Shown here piece after piece: positions 17,913 through 27,027 of a DNA stretch of 64,000 nucleotides. The translations under genes were made by a program, and so were the position numbers. How positions within the stretch are numbered: position 1 is the stretch's first letter; each line of letters begins with the position of its first letter. The notes beneath the pieces were generated by a model. It saw nothing but the letters and a program-made list of their open reading frames with translations, did no database searches and was not told where the DNA came from. Source of the DNA: Mesorhizobium sp. C432A (GTDB taxonomy: Bacteria > Pseudomonadota > Alphaproteobacteria > Rhizobiales > Rhizobiaceae); NCBI RefSeq assembly GCF_030323145.1, contig NZ_CP100470.1, positions 1,240,001 through 1,304,000 of the forward strand. The letters run 5' to 3'.

Positions 17913-18734
17913 ATGCCGACACGCGACAACCCGCCATTTCCGGCGGCCCTGCGCCTTTTCTCGGCGGGGGTCATCATCGTCCTGATCGTCGGGGCCGGCC
18001 TGTTTTTCGCGCCTGCGCTGGTCAAGCCGCGCTGGCCCTGGGCCGTCACGCCGTTCAATGCCCGCTTCCTCGGCGGCTTCTACACCGCCGAAATGGCAGT
18101 GATGGCGGCGCTGCTGGTCTGGAATCGCTGGTCGCCCGGCAGGCTCGTGCTGGTCATGGCCTTCATCTTCACCGTCATCGTGTCGGCGGCTTCGTTCATC
18201 AATCTCGGTTATTTCAACTTCGAGCGCAAAGCCCCCTGGCTCTGGTTTCTGGTCTATCTTGCGTCAGCCGCGGTATCCGGGCTGTTCCTGTGGCGGGCAA
18301 GGGCCCGCCCTTCTGCAAAAGGCGTGATCTTGAACCCCGCATGGCGCGCCTACCTACCGGTGGAAATGACGATCCTCGGGGCCTACGGCGTCGGCCTGTT
18401 GCTGTTTCCCCTGACATTCGGTGGCTTCTGGCCATGGCCGATCGATGCTTTTCACGCCCAGGTCTACAGCGCCATCTTCCTCGCGGGTGCAGGCGGCACC
18501 TATCTCGTCTGGAGAAGTGCGCCGCGTGAGGAATTGCTGGTGCTCGGCCTGGCGCAGTTTCTGGTTGGCCTGCTTGCCGTCCTTGGCCTCGTCATCACCG
18601 ACGCCGCCGTGCACCGGATCGACTGGACGGCGGCCGGGACATTGTGCTGGCTCGCCCTTTTCGGCTGGATCGGCGTCAGCGGTATCCTCAAACTCTACGC
18701 CGCCCCCCGGCATTTTGCCGCGCAATCGGCATAG
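17913..18734 (+). CDS. Polytopic membrane protein of unknown function
   Basis: A 273-residue protein with about eight predicted membrane spans, for example LFSAGVIIVLIVGAGLFF, LVLVMAFIFTVIVSAASF and LLVLGLAQFLVGLLAVLGLV. Short cytoplasmic and periplasmic loops give no enzymatic motif. The reading frame is open from 17838, but the hydrophobic domain is complete from the ATG at 17913. I do not recognise a family. It stands alone between the repeat region after the cyclase and a GNAT gene, so context says little about its role. Confidence 0.65.
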   Translation: MPTRDNPPFPAALRLFSAGVIIVLIVGAGLFFAPALVKPRWPWAVTPFNARFLGGFYTAEMAVMAALLVWNRWSPGRLVLVMAFIFTVIVSAASFINLGYFNFERKAPWLWFLVYLASAAVSGLFLWRARARPSAKGVILNPAWRAYLPVEMTILGAYGVGLLLFPLTFGGFWPWPIDAFHAQVYSAIFLAGAGGTYLVWRSAPREELLVLGLAQFLVGLLAVLGLVITDAAVHRIDWTAAGTLCWLALFGWIGVSGILKLYAAPRHFAAQSA

Positions 18735-18804
18735 GTCGCAGAGACGGCTGGATTTTCAGGTGACGTCCGGTGCATCGTGCCGGGCATATTGCCTCTGTCC
18801 TTTG

Positions 18805-18855
18805 TTCTGACGCAATTCCGGACGGAAAACCGCTCACACTTTTCCTGGAATTGCT
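18805..18855. repeat. Palindromic intergenic repeat, family B
   Basis: Arms GCAATTCC and GGAATTGC enclose GGACGGAAAACCGCTCACACTT. This is a typical rhizobial intergenic palindrome; a diverged version appears at 3755-3805. It ends 16 bases before the GNAT start and so lies in its promoter or leader. Confidence 0.75.
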
Positions 18856-18870
18856 GTAGCCGGAAAAGCC

Positions 18871-19389
18871 ATGACCAGCACGCCACCCCTAGAGAAAATC
18901 CAGCCGCAGCTCCGGGCCGTCCGGCCAAGCGATGCCGAGGCGCTTTGCGCTATCTTCAATATGCCGGGCTTCCGCTGGGGCACGCTCAGGATGCCGTTCG
19001 AGATGGTGGAGCAGGTGGAGCGGCGCATCGCCAAGTCCGGCCCGGAAACCACCTGGATCGTTGCCGAGTTGGACGGCAAGGTTGTCGGCCACGGCAGCCT
19101 GGTCGCGCAGGGTTCGCCGCGCCGCTCGCATATCGGCGAGATCAATATCGGCCTCGACGATGGCTTTGTCGGCAGAGGCATCGGCTCTGCCATCCTTGGC
19201 GCGCTGCTCGACGTGGCCGACAATTGGCGCGCCCTGAAGCGGGTCGAATTGAGCGTCTATGCCGACAACGAACCGGCCATCCGTCTCTACACAAGCCACG
19301 GCTTCGAGGTCGAAGGCCGGCATGTGAAGGCCGGTTTTACCGACGGGCAGTACCACGACCTCCTGAGCATGGCCCGGCTGCGGTTCTGA
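18871..19389 (+). CDS. GNAT N-acetyltransferase
   Basis: A 172-residue acyltransferase of the GNAT superfamily. The acetyl-CoA pyrophosphate loop is visible in DGFVGRGIGSAILGAL (R/Q-x-x-G-x-G/A type), the C-terminal strand pattern LSVYADNEPAIRLYTSHGF is typical, and the family-like ending HVKAGFTDGQYHDLLSMARL suggests an RimJ/RimL-like or amino-group acetyltransferase. GGAAAAG precedes the ATG. Its stop overlaps the next start (TGATG at 19387-19391), so it is coupled to the 457-residue protein and they probably work together. The acceptor is not known. Confidence 0.88.
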   Translation: MTSTPPLEKIQPQLRAVRPSDAEALCAIFNMPGFRWGTLRMPFEMVEQVERRIAKSGPETTWIVAELDGKVVGHGSLVAQGSPRRSHIGEINIGLDDGFVGRGIGSAILGALLDVADNWRALKRVELSVYADNEPAIRLYTSHGFEVEGRHVKAGFTDGQYHDLLSMARLRF

Positions 19390-20762
19390 TGACCACCGTC
19401 CCTGCCCTTGCCCCTCCGGTGGACATTTTGGCCGTGCTGTCGCTGCTCTGCCCGGAGGTCGTGCGTGACATCGAGCAGAACTGGAATGCACCGGTTTCCG
19501 ATTACGCCCGCCATCTGTGGCGGCCGGTGGCAAGGCCTGGATCGGCCCCGTCGATCGCTGCCCGCTCGATCCTGCGCGACGTCCTGCAGCAGCGCCTCGG
19601 TGCGATCATGCAGCCTGAAGCGATCGGCAAGGCCCTCGACGAATTCGACCACAGACCGGTTATCCAGTCCGGCCTGCACTGCCTGCTTCTGATGGATCGC
19701 ATCACCTTCGATGCCCTGCTGCTTGCCTGGCTCGGCGCGGTCGAAAACGGGCTGTCGGCTTTTTTCGGCTTCATGGGAACGACCATGACCATGGAGACAA
19801 CCGGCCGGGAGGGGCCGGGATGGCTCGATGTCGGCGACGACAAGGTCAATTTGTTTGGCATGGGGCGCCACAAACTGTGCCGCAAAAGCGCCTGCGCGGC
19901 CGGTCCCGTCACCCTCAACGGGCGCGCGCTCGAAACGGTGGGCAATGAGACGGATGCCAGAAGCTGGCTGGGCACGCTGCTTGCCAGCCAGGACAAGGTG
20001 TTTGCAACAGCCGCCGATGCGCTGACAGAACTCAACGAGCATCTGGTCGCCGATTGGGATCGTTCCGGCATGGCCCGGCCGGTTTTCATCGATGATAGGC
20101 TGGCCGCGACTGTCGTGGCGCGGCATCTGGAAGATGAAGGCAGTCTTCTTTCCAGGCTGCTCCTCGAGCCCGCAAGGCGCCGGCGTCTCGACCATGCCTT
20201 GCAAGAAGCCGCATCGGGCCCATTTGGCAGGTTCCTGCCCAATGCCACGGCCTATTTCTGGGGCATCCGCGAGCAGCGCGTGCGCAAGCTCGTCCTCGAG
20301 AACGGGCGGCTGATCGAGCCTGACAGGCCGCATGGTCTTTCCATCCCGTTCGAGCGGCCGCATCTCCAGCAGGCACTGCTGGACGGCATGCTTTTGCCGG
20401 ACTTGTTCCTGATGTTCCTTGCCCTTGCCATATTGCCGCGCGTGCGGGTTGTGGGCGGCCTGAGACAGATTGGCTATGTCGCGCTTTTTCACTCGATCCT
20501 GCTGGCTGCGCTTGATGAAAACGCGCCAGAAGAGCGCGATCTGGCCGCCGAGCTGCAGGTTCGGGAAAATGCCTGGGGCATGCGGGTCATCGATGAACAA
20601 ATCTCGGTCCGCGAGCAGCTTGCCGGACTGCCGGAAGGGGCGCTGTTCCCGGACCTGCTGCGGCAATACCGGTTGCGGACATTTGCCGAGACGACCGATG
20701 ACCTGAAACCGGTTCGCGAAAACGCCCGATGGCGCAAGATCGGCCGGGCCTCAGGCCTCTGA
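19389..20762 (+). CDS. Unknown 457-residue protein coupled to GNAT
   Basis: I do not recognise this family. The protein has 457 residues, starts MTTVPALAPPVDILAVLSLL, and is mostly helical and soluble. Notable parts are a Gly/Met-rich segment FFGFMGTTMTMETTGREGPG followed by GWLDVGDDKVNLFGMGRHKL, which could form a binding site, and a hydrophobic stretch GMLLPDLFLMFLALAILPRV near 335. It contains no signal peptide. The start overlaps the GNAT stop by one base, which implies coupled translation. It converges with a cyclase gene 20 bases away. A role in making or modifying a small amine-containing molecule with the GNAT enzyme is possible but only inferred. Confidence 0.7.
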   Translation: MTTVPALAPPVDILAVLSLLCPEVVRDIEQNWNAPVSDYARHLWRPVARPGSAPSIAARSILRDVLQQRLGAIMQPEAIGKALDEFDHRPVIQSGLHCLLLMDRITFDALLLAWLGAVENGLSAFFGFMGTTMTMETTGREGPGWLDVGDDKVNLFGMGRHKLCRKSACAAGPVTLNGRALETVGNETDARSWLGTLLASQDKVFATAADALTELNEHLVADWDRSGMARPVFIDDRLAATVVARHLEDEGSLLSRLLLEPARRRRLDHALQEAASGPFGRFLPNATAYFWGIREQRVRKLVLENGRLIEPDRPHGLSIPFERPHLQQALLDGMLLPDLFLMFLALAILPRVRVVGGLRQIGYVALFHSILLAALDENAPEERDLAAELQVRENAWGMRVIDEQISVREQLAGLPEGALFPDLLRQYRLRTFAETTDDLKPVRENARWRKIGRASGL

Positions 20763-20782
20763 TCCGGCCGGGCTTTAGCCCG

Positions 20783-22546
20783 TCATTGCACCACGCCGGC
20801 CTTGCGGAGCCCCTCGACCATGAGTTCGAAATCGGCAGGGTTCTTGTAAGGCAAGACCTTGCGACGGTGTTCCAGCGAATAGGCGGGATTGACGCGAAGC
20901 AGGTCCTGCCATGCCGTATGGGCCTCCTCCAAACGGCCCAGATGGCCGTAGCATGCGGCCAGAAGCGCACGCGAGACGTCGGTGACAGCGTTGCGAGCCA
21001 GCCGTTGCAGCAAGAGGTCGACGGCCTCTTCGTACCTTCCCAGTTGAAACGATGCCAAAGCCTGGAAGTGCAGAAGCACATCCGGGAAGTATGGATTCAA
21101 GGTCTTTCCCCGGGCGAAACTCTCTAGCGCCTCCGCGGGCCTACCCGAATAATACAGCGCCTCGCCGCGGGCGACGTGCGCTTCGGCGAAGTTCGGATTG
21201 AGGGCTATCGCGCGCTCGACCTCGCCGATGGCCTCATCGTGCCGTCGTGTGTAAAGCTTGGCCGATGCCAGCGCCCAGTGCGCCCAGGGATCGCTGTCAT
21301 CCAGCGTTACCGCTCGCGTTGCGGCCTCTTCCGCTTGCGCCATCGAGTCCGACGCACCCCACCTGTTGAGGTAATCGAGCCCGTACGTGAGGGCTAGGAA
21401 AGCGTGGGCAGAGGCAAATTTCGGGTCCAGTTCGATGGCCCGCTGCAAGAGCTCGCGGGCCACGACGTTCGTGTCCTTCGTCAGCCGGTGCCATAGCTCC
21501 CGGCCCCGCAGGAAACAGTCATACGCCTCCGGGTTGCGCTGGTGTTCGGGCGCCAGCCGCAGACGGTCATCCTCGGTCAGATTGAGCGCCAGCGCACCGA
21601 CGATGTGCTGCGTCACGTCATCCTGCACGGCGAATATGTCGGTCAGATCGCGATCGAACCGCTCCGCCCAAAGATGGCCGCCTGAGATTGCATCGATGAG
21701 CTGCGCGGTGATGCGTACCTTGTTCCCCGACTTGCGTACGCTGCCTTCAAGGACATAGCGCACGCCGAGCTTCGTGCCGACATCCTGCACATGGACGTTC
21801 TGGCCCTTGAAGATGAAGGACGAATTGCGAGCGATGACGAAGAGCTGTGACAGTTTGGACAGCGCCGTGATGATGTCTTCGGAGATGCCGTCGGCGAAGT
21901 AGTCCTGTTCGGCATCACCGCTCATATTGGCGAACGGCAGCACGGCGATCGACAGTTTCGGCGGCGCTGCCGCAGCCGGAGGGCTCGTCGGGGTTTGCGA
22001 GGTCACGGCCACCTTGGCCCCGGCGCCGACCTGCAGCGAATACACCCGGATCGGCTCGGCGATGTTCTTGAGCTGTGTGCTGCCGAGATCGCTGACCGAG
22101 AGGTCAAGCCTGGCCTTGACCTGGCGATAGGCATCCTCGGACAGGCAGATGGCGCCGGGCGCCGCAACGCCCTCCAGACGCGAGGCGATGTTGACGCCGT
22201 CACCCATCAGGTCGCCATCGCTCTCTTCGACCACGTCGCCCAGATGGATGCCGATCCTGAACTCGATGCGGCGCTCCTGCGGTACGCCGGCATTGCGCTC
22301 AACCATACCGTTTTGAATCTCAACGGCGCAGCGCACGGCATCGACCACACTGCGAAACTCAACCAGTGCCCCGTCTCCGGTACGCTTGATAACCCGCCCG
22401 TGGTGCACTGCAATGATCGGATCGATCAGGTCGCTGCGCAGTGCCCGCAACCGCGCCAAGGTACGATCTTCGTCCGCGCTCGCGAGCCGGCTGTATCCGA
22501 CCACATCTGCAGCCAGGATTGCGGCCAGCTTACGGTTCTCGCTCAT
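20783..22546 (-). CDS. Class III cyclase with TolB-like and TPR domains
   Basis: A 587-residue protein of a family abundant in rhizobia. The N-terminal cyclase domain has LAADVVGYSRL with Asp14, RTGDGALVEF with Asp58, and GVNIASRLEG with Asn119 and Arg123. A Pro/Ala linker near 185-200 leads to a TolB-like domain starting SIAVLPFANMSGDAEQDYFA, followed by tetratricopeptide repeats to the end. These parts probably sense or scaffold partners in the cytoplasm. AGGAGG six bases before the ATG at 22544-22546 fixes the start, although the frame is open further upstream (ATG at 22570). It diverges from the large cyclase at 22836, with a palindromic repeat between them. Confidence 0.88.
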   Translation of the reverse strand: MSENRKLAAILAADVVGYSRLASADEDRTLARLRALRSDLIDPIIAVHHGRVIKRTGDGALVEFRSVVDAVRCAVEIQNGMVERNAGVPQERRIEFRIGIHLGDVVEESDGDLMGDGVNIASRLEGVAAPGAICLSEDAYRQVKARLDLSVSDLGSTQLKNIAEPIRVYSLQVGAGAKVAVTSQTPTSPPAAAAPPKLSIAVLPFANMSGDAEQDYFADGISEDIITALSKLSQLFVIARNSSFIFKGQNVHVQDVGTKLGVRYVLEGSVRKSGNKVRITAQLIDAISGGHLWAERFDRDLTDIFAVQDDVTQHIVGALALNLTEDDRLRLAPEHQRNPEAYDCFLRGRELWHRLTKDTNVVARELLQRAIELDPKFASAHAFLALTYGLDYLNRWGASDSMAQAEEAATRAVTLDDSDPWAHWALASAKLYTRRHDEAIGEVERAIALNPNFAEAHVARGEALYYSGRPAEALESFARGKTLNPYFPDVLLHFQALASFQLGRYEEAVDLLLQRLARNAVTDVSRALLAACYGHLGRLEEAHTAWQDLLRVNPAYSLEHRRKVLPYKNPADFELMVEGLRKAGVVQ

Positions 22547-22772
22547 GGGTCGCCTCCTCATCTCCATCATAGCAGGAAGACGGCGGGACGAGGGAATTTT
22601 CGCAAATCACGGCCACGCGGCCGCCCGTATCGGCAGTGCTCCACCGCCAACCCAGACCGATGCCCATTTGTGCTGCCGCTTGCCGGTTGACGACTATCGG
22701 TTCATCCTTGTGAATACCCCGGCCGTGACGAGCGTGGCGAGATCACGCGTCATGGCCCAAGGTCAAAGAGAT

Positions 22773-22822
22773 AGAGCATGATGTCGTCCGAAAACCGCTT
22801 CACACTCTTCGGCATCATGCTT
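22773..22822. repeat. Rhizobial palindromic repeat, copy A2
   Basis: Nearly identical to 17642-17692 but in opposite orientation, about 5 kb away. It ends 13 bases before the ATG of the large cyclase, so it forms most of that gene's untranslated leader and could affect its RNA folding. Confidence 0.85.
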
Positions 22823-22835
22823 TGGTGAGGTGTCC

Positions 22836-25800
22836 ATGAACTGCTCTGGCTGCGGTTTCGAGATCGAGGGCGGTTACGCCTTCTGTCCGAAGTGTGGCCG
22901 CCGCCAGCCCGTGCCATGCGCCAGTTGCGGCTACGCCTGCGCACCTGATTTCGAGTTCTGTCCTAAATGTGGGGCAAGCGTGGGTGCGTCCGCAAAAGCT
23001 GCCGAACGGCCTGCTCCGACACCAAGCCGCACCATTGCGCAGCCCTCTCGAGCTCCGTCGCCGAACATCGAAAGCGAAGAGGGGCCGCATTCCGTCTCCG
23101 ACGCCGATCGACGAACGGTAACGGTGCTGTTCGCCGATCTCTGCGGCTTCACGACACTCAGCGAGCAGCTCGACCCCGAGGTCATGCAGGCGCTGCAGAA
23201 CGAACTGTTCAAGGAATTGACGGCGGCCGTGCAAGGCTTTGGTGGTTTCGTCGACAAATTCATCGGCGACGCTCTGCTCGCCTTGTTCGGTGCGCCGGTC
23301 GCGCATGAGGACGATCCGGAACGTGCGCTTCGAGCCGCTCTCGACATGATCGCCCGGACGGCGCGGCTCGGTGAAAGCACCCGCCACTCCGGCTCGCCGC
23401 TGCTGCTCCACATAGGCATAAACACGGGTCCGGTCGTTACTGGCGGATTGGGCATCGGCACCGCCAAATCCTATTCGGTGACCGGCGACACGGTGAATAC
23501 GGCGCAACGCCTGCAATCGCTGGCTGCACCGGGTGAGGTGCTGGTGGGCGAACTCACGCACAGGCTGACCCGGCATGCCTTCTCGTACGAGTCGCTGGGC
23601 GATGTCGTCTTTCGCGGCAAGGCTGGCAGTGTGCTCGTCCACCGACTGGATGCACCGCTTGCGGCGCCGCGTGCAGCGCGCGGGCTCGAGGCGCTCGGCC
23701 TCAGTGCGCCCATAATAGGTCGTGATGCGGAGCTCAACAGAATGCTGGCGAGCCTTGACTTGGCGTGCGGCGGCTCGGCCCAGCTTGTCCGCCTCGTCGG
23801 CGAAGCCGGTATCGGGAAGTCGCGGTTGGTGAAGGAGTTCGTCGCCCGCGTCGGCGACGAGGATCGTTTTCGCAACGTCGCCGTGCGGCAGGCCACGTGC
23901 TCACCGCTGGGTGAACAATCATTTGGCGCCCTGGGTGCAGTGGTGCGCAGCGCTGCCGGGATGATGCAAAACGACAATGGGGACGAAATGCGGGGCAAGC
24001 TCGCAGCCTTGCTTGCCGATCTCGGCCTGCAGGGCGAGGAGGCGAAGCGGCTGATGCCTTTGCTCTACCATGTGCTTGGCCTCGGCGACCCCGATGCCAC
24101 CTTGCAGCATGTCGAGCCCGAGCAGCTGCGGCGGCAAATTCTCTACGCGGTCCGCACAATCATGGAACGGCGGCTTGCGTTGTCGCCGCTGTTGATTGTC
24201 GTCGAAGACCTGCACTGGGCCGACTCCGTCTCGCTCGAGGCACTGCGTTTCGTGATGGACAGACTGGAACGCACGCGGCTGATGTTGCTGGTCACGCATC
24301 GTCCGGCGTCGGACAACGACCAACTCGACTCAAGTCGGGTCAGCCACACAGCGCTCAGGCTTTCGCCGCTCGACAGCGATGACGGACGCCGCCTGGTGGC
24401 GGCGCTTTTCGGCGAGAGCTGGGTAAACGCCGCAGGAGGGCTTCTCGACCAGATCCTCGAGCGCGCGGGCGGCAACCCGCTTTTCTTGGAGGAGATCGTT
24501 CGCGGCCTTATCGATCGCGGTGTATTGGTGCGCGAGGGCCAGCAATGGCGGACCGTGGCAGGCGAAGTCGCAACCGGCATCCCCGCCACGATCCAGGCAA
24601 TGTTGCTTGCTCGCGTCGACCGGCTGCCGCAAGGGGTGCGCCGGTTGGCCCAGGAAGCCGCGGTAATCGGCCCGCGCTTCGATGCCACGCTTCTGAAAGC
24701 CGTGGCAGCCGACCCCGGCCGACTGGAAGCGGGCTGCGAACTGCTTTGCGATGCGGAAATCATCGAGGAAGTTGCCGGATCAGGCTCGGTCTCGTCGCAA
24801 AGCTACCGCTTTACACAAACATTGCTGCAGGACGTGATCTACCAGAATCTGCTCCTGCAACGCCGGACCGACATCCACGGCCGGGTAGGTGCCGCCCTGG
24901 AGCAACTGTGCGGCGACAAGCCGGAACGGTTCGAGGATCTGGCCGTGCTCGGTCACCATTTCGCTCAGAGCGCCGAGCGGGAGAGGGGCGCGCATTACCT
25001 GCAGGCGGCGGGAGATCGCGCTCGCATGATATACGCCAATGACGACGCCCTTCGTTTCTACGAGCGAGCACTGACTGCGTTGGGCGCGATCGGGCAAACA
25101 CCGCTCAAACTGGCAATTGCAGAGCGCATTGCCGATTTGAGCGGCCCGGCAGGCCGCCGCGAGATTGCACACCGCCACTACGAGGCGGTGCTGCAGGCCT
25201 ATCGCGAGTCAGCCGATCGTGTCGCGGCGGCGCGCGTTTTGCGCAAGATCGGTCGGCTGTTTTGGGACGTGGGCAAGCGGGACGACGCGGAATCGCGCTA
25301 CGCTGAAGCGGCAGCGCTCCTCGATGGAGCGGATGCCCCGATCGAGCAGGCGCATCTCTGGCAAGAACGTGGCCGACAGGCGTTCCGCAGCGGAGATCAC
25401 ACTCTCGCGGCAAAATGGGCAGACGCGGCGCTGGATTGCGTACGCTCTCTGACAACGGAACATGTCTCCGATGATGCCACCCTCGTGACCGCCGAGGCAC
25501 TTAATACCAAGGCTGTTGCGCTGGCTCGCCTTGGGCGAAACCATGAAGCCGTGCGTGAGGTTGAGCGCAGCATTGAATTGGCCGAAGCCGCCGGTCTGCT
25601 GGGCGCGGCCTGCCGCGGCTACACCAATCTCGGGGTGCTCTACACGACCATCGATCCGGCGAAGGCGATGGAGGTCTGTCGGCGCGGTCTTGAAGTGGCG
25701 CGCCGTATTGGCGATTTGGGTTTCCAGGCGCGCCTCCTCGCCAATCTGGCGGTAGCTTGTTGTACTTTCACGGATCGCTGTCCAACGGAGGGCGTGCCTG

Positions 25801-26120
25801 CTGCCGAGAAGGCCATCGAGATTGACCGGGCGCTCGACCAGCGCGAGCACCTGCCAGTGCCGTTGATCGTGCTTGGGCAGATCCACCAGTGCAACGGCCA
25901 TCCGGAACTGGCGATCGGCTTGTTCCACGAAGCACTGGAGGTAGCCCGCGAAACGGGCGAGCCCCAACTGCTGTTTCCGTGCTATGATGGACTCGCAACG
26001 CTTAATCTCGACCTCGACAATCTGGCCGAGGCCGAACGCTACTTTTCCCTGGCGCAGGGTATATGCGCCCAGCACGGGCTCGACCCGGAAGCGCTTGTGG
26101 TGCTGCCTTTTCTCGACTAG
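22836..26120 (+). CDS. Zinc-ribbon cyclase fused to AAA ATPase and TPRs
   Basis: A 1094-residue regulatory protein. Residues 1-50 hold two zinc ribbons (Cys3, 6, 17, 20 and Cys28, 31, 42, 45). A Pro/Ser linker follows, then a class III cyclase domain: VLFADLCGFTTL with Asp101, KFIGDALLALFG with Asp145, and TVNTAQRLQ with Asn221 and Arg225. From about 290 there is an ATPase of the STAND/AAA_16 type with Walker A GEAGIGKS (322-329) and a Walker B-like LIVVEDLHWAD. The C-terminal 400 residues are TPR-like helical repeats. The layout is that of large signal-integrating cyclases. The ATG is preceded by GAGG five bases away and by repeat A2. The stop lies 19 bases before the peroxiredoxin-like gene, so the two may be co-transcribed. 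Confidence 0.9.
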   Translation: MNCSGCGFEIEGGYAFCPKCGRRQPVPCASCGYACAPDFEFCPKCGASVGASAKAAERPAPTPSRTIAQPSRAPSPNIESEEGPHSVSDADRRTVTVLFADLCGFTTLSEQLDPEVMQALQNELFKELTAAVQGFGGFVDKFIGDALLALFGAPVAHEDDPERALRAALDMIARTARLGESTRHSGSPLLLHIGINTGPVVTGGLGIGTAKSYSVTGDTVNTAQRLQSLAAPGEVLVGELTHRLTRHAFSYESLGDVVFRGKAGSVLVHRLDAPLAAPRAARGLEALGLSAPIIGRDAELNRMLASLDLACGGSAQLVRLVGEAGIGKSRLVKEFVARVGDEDRFRNVAVRQATCSPLGEQSFGALGAVVRSAAGMMQNDNGDEMRGKLAALLADLGLQGEEAKRLMPLLYHVLGLGDPDATLQHVEPEQLRRQILYAVRTIMERRLALSPLLIVVEDLHWADSVSLEALRFVMDRLERTRLMLLVTHRPASDNDQLDSSRVSHTALRLSPLDSDDGRRLVAALFGESWVNAAGGLLDQILERAGGNPLFLEEIVRGLIDRGVLVREGQQWRTVAGEVATGIPATIQAMLLARVDRLPQGVRRLAQEAAVIGPRFDATLLKAVAADPGRLEAGCELLCDAEIIEEVAGSGSVSSQSYRFTQTLLQDVIYQNLLLQRRTDIHGRVGAALEQLCGDKPERFEDLAVLGHHFAQSAERERGAHYLQAAGDRARMIYANDDALRFYERALTALGAIGQTPLKLAIAERIADLSGPAGRREIAHRHYEAVLQAYRESADRVAAARVLRKIGRLFWDVGKRDDAESRYAEAAALLDGADAPIEQAHLWQERGRQAFRSGDHTLAAKWADAALDCVRSLTTEHVSDDATLVTAEALNTKAVALARLGRNHEAVREVERSIELAEAAGLLGAACRGYTNLGVLYTTIDPAKAMEVCRRGLEVARRIGDLGFQARLLANLAVACCTFTDRCPTEGVPAAEKAIEIDRALDQREHLPVPLIVLGQIHQCNGHPELAIGLFHEALEVARETGEPQLLFPCYDGLATLNLDLDNLAEAERYFSLAQGICAQHGLDPEALVVLPFLD

Positions 26121-26139
26121 CCGGGATAGGGGGTTGGAC

Positions 26140-26820
26140 ATGTCCGCGCCTAGTGGATTGATACCGCTTCAACCGGGCGACCGGGCGCCGAACCTGATAC
26201 TCGACGCCATTACCCAGGAAGGCAAGATTGCGCTTGACGACTTTCGCGGGCAAAAACCGGTGCTGGTCGGCCTGTTTCGAGGTCTGCATTGTGCGTTTTG
26301 CCGGCGCCACATCGCCGCTCAGGCGCGTCTCGATCCGGAGCTGCGCGAAAAGGGCGTGGAGAGCCTGACGGTGGTCAACACGCCGATCGAACGGGCGCGG
26401 CTCTATTTCCGCTACCATCCAATGCCGAACCTGCTTGCGGCGTCGGACCCGGAACGCGCTTCACATCGTGCTTTTGGACTGCCCAATCTCGAATTCACCG
26501 AGAACGAGACGAACTGGCCGTACAAGGTCGCGATGGCAGCGGCACAGGACATGCGGGTCGACATACCTGGCGAATTGCCCGGTCCCATGGATCCGATGAC
26601 AGCCGCCGCAATCCTCGACAAGAAGGACCACTACGAACTGACCGAAGCCGACGAGCAGATGATGGCCACGGGACACGGACAACTGGTTGGTCAGTTCCTG
26701 CTGGACCGGCAGGGGATCGTCCGCTGGAGCTTCACGGAGGTCCCGGAGGGTGGGCGATACATGTTTGGCGCCCCAAACCCGAAGGAGCTGATGTCAGCCG
26801 TGTCGCAAGTCGCCCAATAA
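26140..26820 (+). CDS. Peroxiredoxin-like (AhpC/TSA family) protein
   Basis: A 226-residue thioredoxin-fold protein. It begins with the AhpC/TSA layout (LQPGDRAPNLILDAITQEG, then LDDFRGQKPVLVGLFRGLHC) and has CAFC in place of the usual peroxidatic PxxxTxxC region. A CxxC at this position is found in thioredoxin-like and redoxin members, so it could be a thiol peroxidase or a disulfide reductase. The C-terminus FLLDRQGIVRWSFTEVPEGG is typical of redoxins. A run of G residues precedes the ATG at 26140. It follows the large cyclase by 19 bases and converges with the frameshifted deacetylase fusion. Confidence 0.8.
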   Translation: MSAPSGLIPLQPGDRAPNLILDAITQEGKIALDDFRGQKPVLVGLFRGLHCAFCRRHIAAQARLDPELREKGVESLTVVNTPIERARLYFRYHPMPNLLAASDPERASHRAFGLPNLEFTENETNWPYKVAMAAAQDMRVDIPGELPGPMDPMTAAAILDKKDHYELTEADEQMMATGHGQLVGQFLLDRQGIVRWSFTEVPEGGRYMFGAPNPKELMSAVSQVAQ

Positions 26821-26840
26821 TGAACTGACAAGTTCACCGT

Positions 26841-27027
26841 TTATCCGAGCACGGCCTCGACAGTGGCGACAAAGTCATCGAGCGAGCGGTCGCCGCGAAT
26901 CTCGATGCGCGGAAGGTCGATGAGATCGCTATGGAGGTCCGCCGGCCCGTGCCTGCGGCCGAAGCCTACTCGATAGCCGCACTCCCTAGCCAGCCGGCCA
27001 AGCCGTCGGTCGGTGACGGAGAAGGGG
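26841..27027 (-). other. Out-of-frame C-terminal end of the deacetylase fusion
   Basis: Moving one frame at the CCCCTTC run (27021-27027) in the preceding gene gives an uninterrupted continuation, FSVTDRRLGRLARECGYR..., to a TAA at 26841-26843. This continuation looks like the normal end of a polysaccharide deacetylase domain (DLIDLPRIEIRGD, then a helix), while the frame actually read ends early in a low-complexity tail. One missing base would explain it, either a real mutation or a sequencing error in the run. Confidence 0.75.

Noticed and set aside
20735..20800. A terminator between the convergent genes near 20770
   Set aside because: Only a weak GGGC-TTTA-GCCC stem is present, with no T-run.
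17642..22822. Repeats 17642 and 22773 as ends of a composite transposon
   Set aside because: They are inverted and about 5 kb apart, but the same family occurs elsewhere (62160) and the enclosed genes include no transposase or target duplication.
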